Source: Pseudocitrobacter corydidari (GTDB lineage Bacteria > Pseudomonadota > Gammaproteobacteria > Enterobacterales > Enterobacteriaceae). From it: a DNA stretch of 64,000 nt. The number at the start of each line of letters is the position of its first letter. The stretch's first letter is position 1. Of this stretch, positions 60,595 through 64,000 are shown in pieces. The notes under the pieces were generated by a model, which searched no databases, had not been told where the DNA came from, and saw only the letters and a program-made list of their open reading frames with translations. The stretch spans positions 3,386,583-3,450,582 of the forward strand of contig NZ_CP087880.1 in NCBI RefSeq assembly GCF_021172065.1, given 5' to 3'. Both the position numbers and the translations under genes were made by a program.

Positions 60595-61175
60595 CCCTGG
60601 AAACCGCTTTTATGCTTCCCGTGCAGGATGCCCAGCACAGTTTTCGTCGCCTGTTAAAGGCCATGAGCGAGCCGGGCGTGATTGTCGCCCTGCATCAGCT
60701 CAAGCGCGGCTGGCAGCCGCTGAATATCGCCACCACCAGCGTGCTGCTCACGCTGGCCGATAACGACACGCCGGTGTGGCTTGCCGCGCCATTAAGTAAC
60801 GATATCGTCAGCCAGAGCCTGCGTTTTCATACCAACGCGCCGCTGGTCAATCAACCGGAACAGGCGACCTTCGCGGTAACGGATGAGGCGATTTCCAGCG
60901 AACAGCTCAACGCCCTTTCCACCGGCACCGCCGTTGCGCCGGAAGCGGGTGCGACGCTGATTTTACAGGTCGCCAGCCTGAGCGGCGGGCGCATGTTGCG
61001 CCTCACCGGTGCGGGTATTGCCGAAGAACGAATGATCGCCCCGCAGCTACCGGAGTGCATTCTGCACGAACTCACCGAGCGCCCGCACCCGTTCCCGCTC
61101 GGCATCGACCTTATCCTGACCTGCGGCGAGCGCCTGCTGGCTATTCCGCGAACCACTCATGTGGAGGTGTGCTGA
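60591..61175 (+). CDS. phnH: C-P lyase core subunit PhnH
   Basis: A 194-residue cytoplasmic subunit with a PLP-transferase-like fold that lacks cofactor residues. The family block [15 protein letters not shown] is near residue 15. It is needed structurally in the PhnGHIJ core. It overlaps phnG by 4 bases and phnI by 1 base. Confidence 0.96.
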   Translation: MTLETAFMLPVQDAQHSFRRLLKAMSEPGVIVALHQLKRGWQPLNIATTSVLLTLADNDTPVWLAAPLSNDIVSQSLRFHTNAPLVNQPEQATFAVTDEAISSEQLNALSTGTAVAPEAGATLILQVASLSGGRMLRLTGAGIAEERMIAPQLPECILHELTERPHPFPLGIDLILTCGERLLAIPRTTHVEVC

Positions 61176-62239
61176 TGTACGTTGCCGTGAAAGGGGGCGA
61201 GAAGGCGATCGACGCCGCCCACGCCCTGCAAGAGAGCCGACGCCGGGGCGATACCGATTTGCCTGAACTGAGCGTCGCCCAGATTGAACAGCAGCTTAAC
61301 CTCGCGGTAGATCGCGTGATGACCGAAGGCGGCATTGCCGACCGCGAACTGGCGGCGCTGGCGCTGAAACAGGCCAGCGGCGATAACGTTGAAGCGATTT
61401 TCCTGCTGCGCGCCTACCGCACCACGCTGGCGAAGCTGGCGGTGAGCGAGCCGCTCGACACCACCGGGATGCGTCTCGAACGGCGTATCTCCGCTGTTTA
61501 TAAAGATATTCCCGGCGGCCAGCTGCTTGGCCCGACCTACGACTACACCCATCGCCTGCTCGATTTCACCCTGCTGGCAAATGGTGAAGCGCCGACGCTG
61601 ACCACCGCCGACAGCGAACAATCCCCGTCGCCGCACGTTTTCAGCCTGCTGGCGCGTCAGGGGCTGGCGAAGTTTGAAGAAGAGAGCGGCGCACAGCCGG
61701 ATGACATCACCCGCACGCCGCCGGTTTACCCCTGTTCACGTTCTTCCCGTTTGCAGCAGTTAATGCGCGGCGACGAAGGCTATTTGCTGGCGCTGGCTTA
61801 CTCCACCCAGCGCGGTTACGGGCGCAACCACCCGTTCGCGGGCGAAATCCGCAGTGGTTACATCGACGTGTCGATTGTGCCGGAAGAGCTGGGATTTGCG
61901 GTAAACGTCGGCGAACTGCTGATGACCGAGTGTGAAATGGTCAACGGTTTTATCGACCCGCCGGATGAGCCGCCGCACTTCACGCGCGGCTACGGGCTGG
62001 TGTTCGGCATGAGCGAGCGCAAAGCGATGGCGATGGCGCTGGTCGACCGCGCTCTGCAAGCCCCGGACTACGGCGAGCACGCGACAGGCCCGGCGCAGGA
62101 TGAAGAGTTCGTGCTGGCGCATGCCGACAACGTCGAAGCCGCAGGCTTTGTCTCGCACCTCAAACTCCCGCACTACGTCGATTTCCAGGCCGAACTGGAG
62201 CTACTCAAACGTCTGCAACAGGAGCAGAACCATGGCTAA
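61175..62239 (+). CDS. phnI: C-P lyase core subunit PhnI (nucleosidase)
   Basis: A 354-residue subunit. I chose ATG 61175 (TGATG overlap with the phnH stop and GGAGGTG upstream), which gives the E. coli length; a longer frame begins inside phnH. It starts [12 protein letters not shown]. PhnI catalyses the first step, forming alpha-D-ribose-1-phosphonate-5-triphosphate from ATP and phosphonate, with PhnG, PhnH and PhnL. It overlaps phnJ by 8 bases. Confidence 0.97.
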   Translation: MYVAVKGGEKAIDAAHALQESRRRGDTDLPELSVAQIEQQLNLAVDRVMTEGGIADRELAALALKQASGDNVEAIFLLRAYRTTLAKLAVSEPLDTTGMRLERRISAVYKDIPGGQLLGPTYDYTHRLLDFTLLANGEAPTLTTADSEQSPSPHVFSLLARQGLAKFEEESGAQPDDITRTPPVYPCSRSSRLQQLMRGDEGYLLALAYSTQRGYGRNHPFAGEIRSGYIDVSIVPEELGFAVNVGELLMTECEMVNGFIDPPDEPPHFTRGYGLVFGMSERKAMAMALVDRALQAPDYGEHATGPAQDEEFVLAHADNVEAAGFVSHLKLPHYVDFQAELELLKRLQQEQNHG

Positions 62240-63077
62240 TCTGAGCGGCTACAACTTTGCGTACCTCGACGAGCAGACCAAACGCATGATCCGCCGCGCT
62301 ATCTTAAAAGCGGTGGCGATCCCCGGCTATCAGGTGCCGTTTGGCGGACGCGAGATGCCGATGCCCTACGGTTGGGGAACCGGCGGTATTCAGCTTACCG
62401 CCAGCGTGATTGGCGAAAGCGACGTGCTGAAGGTGATTGACCAGGGCGCAGACGACACCACCAACGCCGTGTCGATCCGTAACTTCTTTAAGCGCGTGAC
62501 CGGGGTGAACACCACTGAACGTACGGACGATGCGACGCTTATCCAGACGCGCCACCGCATCCCCGAAACGCCGCTGACCGAAGATCAGATCATTATTTTC
62601 CAGGTGCCGATCCCCGAACCGCTGCGCTTTATCGAGCCGCGCGAAACGGAAACCCGCACCATGCACGCGCTGGAGGAGTACGGCGTGATGCAGGTGAAGC
62701 TGTATGAAGATATTGCCCGCTTCGGTCATATCGCCACCACCTACGCCTATCCGGTGAAGGTGAACGGGCGCTACGTGATGGACCCGTCGCCGATCCCGAA
62801 ATTCGATAACCCGAAAATGGACATGATGCCCGCCCTGCAACTGTTCGGCGCAGGGCGTGAGAAGCGCATCTATGCGGTGCCGCCGTTTACCCGCGTGGAA
62901 AGTCTCGATTTCGACGATCACCCGTTCACCGTTCAGCAGTGGGATGAGCCATGCGCCATCTGCGGATCGACCCACAGCTATCTCGACGAAGTGGTGCTGG
63001 ATGACGCCGGAAACCGCATGTTTGTCTGCTCCGATACCGATTATTGCCGCCAACAGAGCGAGGCGAAAAGCCAATGA
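62232..63077 (+). CDS. phnJ: Radical SAM C-P lyase PhnJ
   Basis: A 281-residue radical SAM enzyme that cleaves the carbon-phosphorus bond and releases alkane and the cyclic ribose phosphate. Four cysteines at 241, 244, 266 and 272 (C-x2-C-x21-C-x5-C) match the iron-sulfur and catalytic cysteines of E. coli PhnJ. The ATG at 62232 gives the standard start M-A-N-L-S-G-Y-N-F. It overlaps phnI by 8 bases and phnK by 4 bases. Confidence 0.98.
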   Translation: MANLSGYNFAYLDEQTKRMIRRAILKAVAIPGYQVPFGGREMPMPYGWGTGGIQLTASVIGESDVLKVIDQGADDTTNAVSIRNFFKRVTGVNTTERTDDATLIQTRHRIPETPLTEDQIIIFQVPIPEPLRFIEPRETETRTMHALEEYGVMQVKLYEDIARFGHIATTYAYPVKVNGRYVMDPSPIPKFDNPKMDMMPALQLFGAGREKRIYAVPPFTRVESLDFDDHPFTVQQWDEPCAICGSTHSYLDEVVLDDAGNRMFVCSDTDYCRQQSEAKSQ

Positions 63078-63832
63078 ATCAACCGTTACTTTCGGTCAAT
63101 AACCTGACCCACCTTTACGCGCCGGGCAAAGGCTTTAGCGATGTCTCTTTTGATTTATGGCCGGGGGAAGTGCTGGGCATTGTCGGGGAATCCGGCTCCG
63201 GGAAGACCACGCTGCTGAAATCAATTTCCGCGCGTCTGACGCCGCAACAGGGGGAGATTCACTATGAAAACCGTTTCCTCTATGGCATGAGCGAGGCAGA
63301 CCGCCGTCGCCTGCTGCGCACCGAATGGGGCGTGGTGCATCAGCATCCACTCGACGGCCTGCGCCGCCAGGTGTCGGCAGGCGGCAATATCGGCGAGCGG
63401 CTGATGGCGACCGGGGCACGTCATTACGGCGATATTCGCGCTACCGCGCAGAAGTGGCTGGAAGAGGTGGAAATTCCCGCCAACCGGATCGACGACCTGC
63501 CGACCACCTTTTCCGGCGGCATGCAGCAGCGTTTGCAGATTGCCCGCAACCTGGTGACGCATCCGAAGCTGGTGTTTATGGATGAACCGACCGGCGGGCT
63601 GGATGTGTCGGTGCAGGCCCGCCTGCTCGACCTGCTGCGCGGCCTGGTGGTGGAGCTGAACCTCGCGGTGGTGATTGTCACCCACGATTTAGGCGTCGCC
63701 CGCCTGCTGGCGGACCGTTTGCTGGTGATGAAGCAGGGGCAAGTGGTGGAGAGTGGGTTAACCGACCGCGTGCTCGACGACCCGCATCATCCGTATACCC
63801 AGCTGCTGGTGTCATCGGTTTTGCAGAATTGA
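63074..63832 (+). CDS. phnK: C-P lyase ABC-type ATPase PhnK
   Basis: A 252-residue ABC ATPase with Walker A G-E-S-G-S-G-K-T-T near residue 38, signature S-G-G-M-Q-Q-R near 154 and Walker B V-F-M-D-E-P-T near 173. It is not a transporter part: in E. coli it docks onto PhnJ of the core complex. The ATG at 63074 overlaps the phnJ stop. phnL would normally follow, but the window ends in REP sequence. Confidence 0.96.
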   Translation: MNQPLLSVNNLTHLYAPGKGFSDVSFDLWPGEVLGIVGESGSGKTTLLKSISARLTPQQGEIHYENRFLYGMSEADRRRLLRTEWGVVHQHPLDGLRRQVSAGGNIGERLMATGARHYGDIRATAQKWLEEVEIPANRIDDLPTTFSGGMQQRLQIARNLVTHPKLVFMDEPTGGLDVSVQARLLDLLRGLVVELNLAVVIVTHDLGVARLLADRLLVMKQGQVVESGLTDRVLDDPHHPYTQLLVSSVLQN

Positions 63833-63837
63833 GCCTT

Positions 63838-64000
63838 GCTGTGTCGGGTGGCGCTGCGCTTACCCGACCTACGGTACATGTAGGCCGGATAAGGCGTAGC
63901 CGCCATCCGGCATTTCAGGCCAACAAAACCATCGTAATACGTTGATATTAATTCATTTGTAGGCCGGATAAGGCGCAGCCGCCACCCGGCATATCAGGCC
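63838..64000. repeat. BIME after phnK, running to the window end
   Basis: At least three REP units follow the phnK stop: a TCGGGTGGCGCTGCGCTTACCCGA-type unit near 63845, GTAGGCCGGATAAGGCGTAG near 63880, and GTAGGCCGGATAAGGCGCAG near 63960, each followed by a GCCGCCA[TC]CCGGCAT half. No gene is seen in this stretch. phnL, if present, begins beyond the window. Confidence 0.85.

Overview
The window is chromosomal DNA from a member of the Enterobacteriaceae. A complete rrn operon with a tRNA-Glu spacer, REP/BIME repeats, and proP, kdgT and phn genes that read like those of Escherichia, Citrobacter and Enterobacter all point there. I cannot name the genus from the sequence alone. Housekeeping stretches flank two accessory blocks of about 30 kb and 13 kb.

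Left part (1-7.6 kb): the 3' part of an unrecognised gene, a tRNA-Phe gene, a BIME, then an rrn operon on the minus strand (16S, tRNA-Glu, 23S, 5S, tandem terminators) with its P1 and P2 promoters.

Adhesin block (7.6-37.3 kb): a double Lap-type biofilm adhesion locus. On the minus strand lies a 2279-residue adhesin with ten near-identical 105-residue repeats, a vWA domain and an RTX C-terminus, followed by a small protein. Divergently transcribed is a long operon: a TolC-like protein, a LapB-type ABC transporter, a LapC-type adaptor, a large glycosyltransferase fusion, the LapG protease, the LapD c-di-GMP receptor, and a paralogue of the small protein. Next come a second adhesin, with a 1115-codon Ser-Asp stalk, and a second complete type I secretion set. 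Both adhesins carry the TAAG LapG cleavage motif, so one LapG/LapD pair probably controls both. The glycosyltransferase may decorate the Ser-Asp stalk.

Ceramide/lipid block (37.4-50.4 kb): a gene set matching the Caulobacter-type bacterial ceramide pathway (N-acyltransferase, acyl-ACP synthetase, NAD-dependent reductase, dedicated ACP, serine palmitoyltransferase). Convergent to it is a minus-strand operon with LptF/LptG paralogues, a YtfJ-like protein, an unknown helical protein, a MOP-family flippase and two P-loop kinase-like proteins. A third kinase paralogue is divergent. I infer a sphingolipid synthesis, modification and envelope-transport island. The transport and kinase half is the best candidate for an undescribed system.

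Right part (50.4-64 kb): a PitB-like phosphate transporter, the osmoprotectant transporter ProP with a long structured leader, the KdgT permease, and the phosphonate genes phnA, phnB and phnCDEFGHIJK. A Pho-box-like site lies before phnC. The window ends in a BIME after phnK, so phnL and later genes lie outside.
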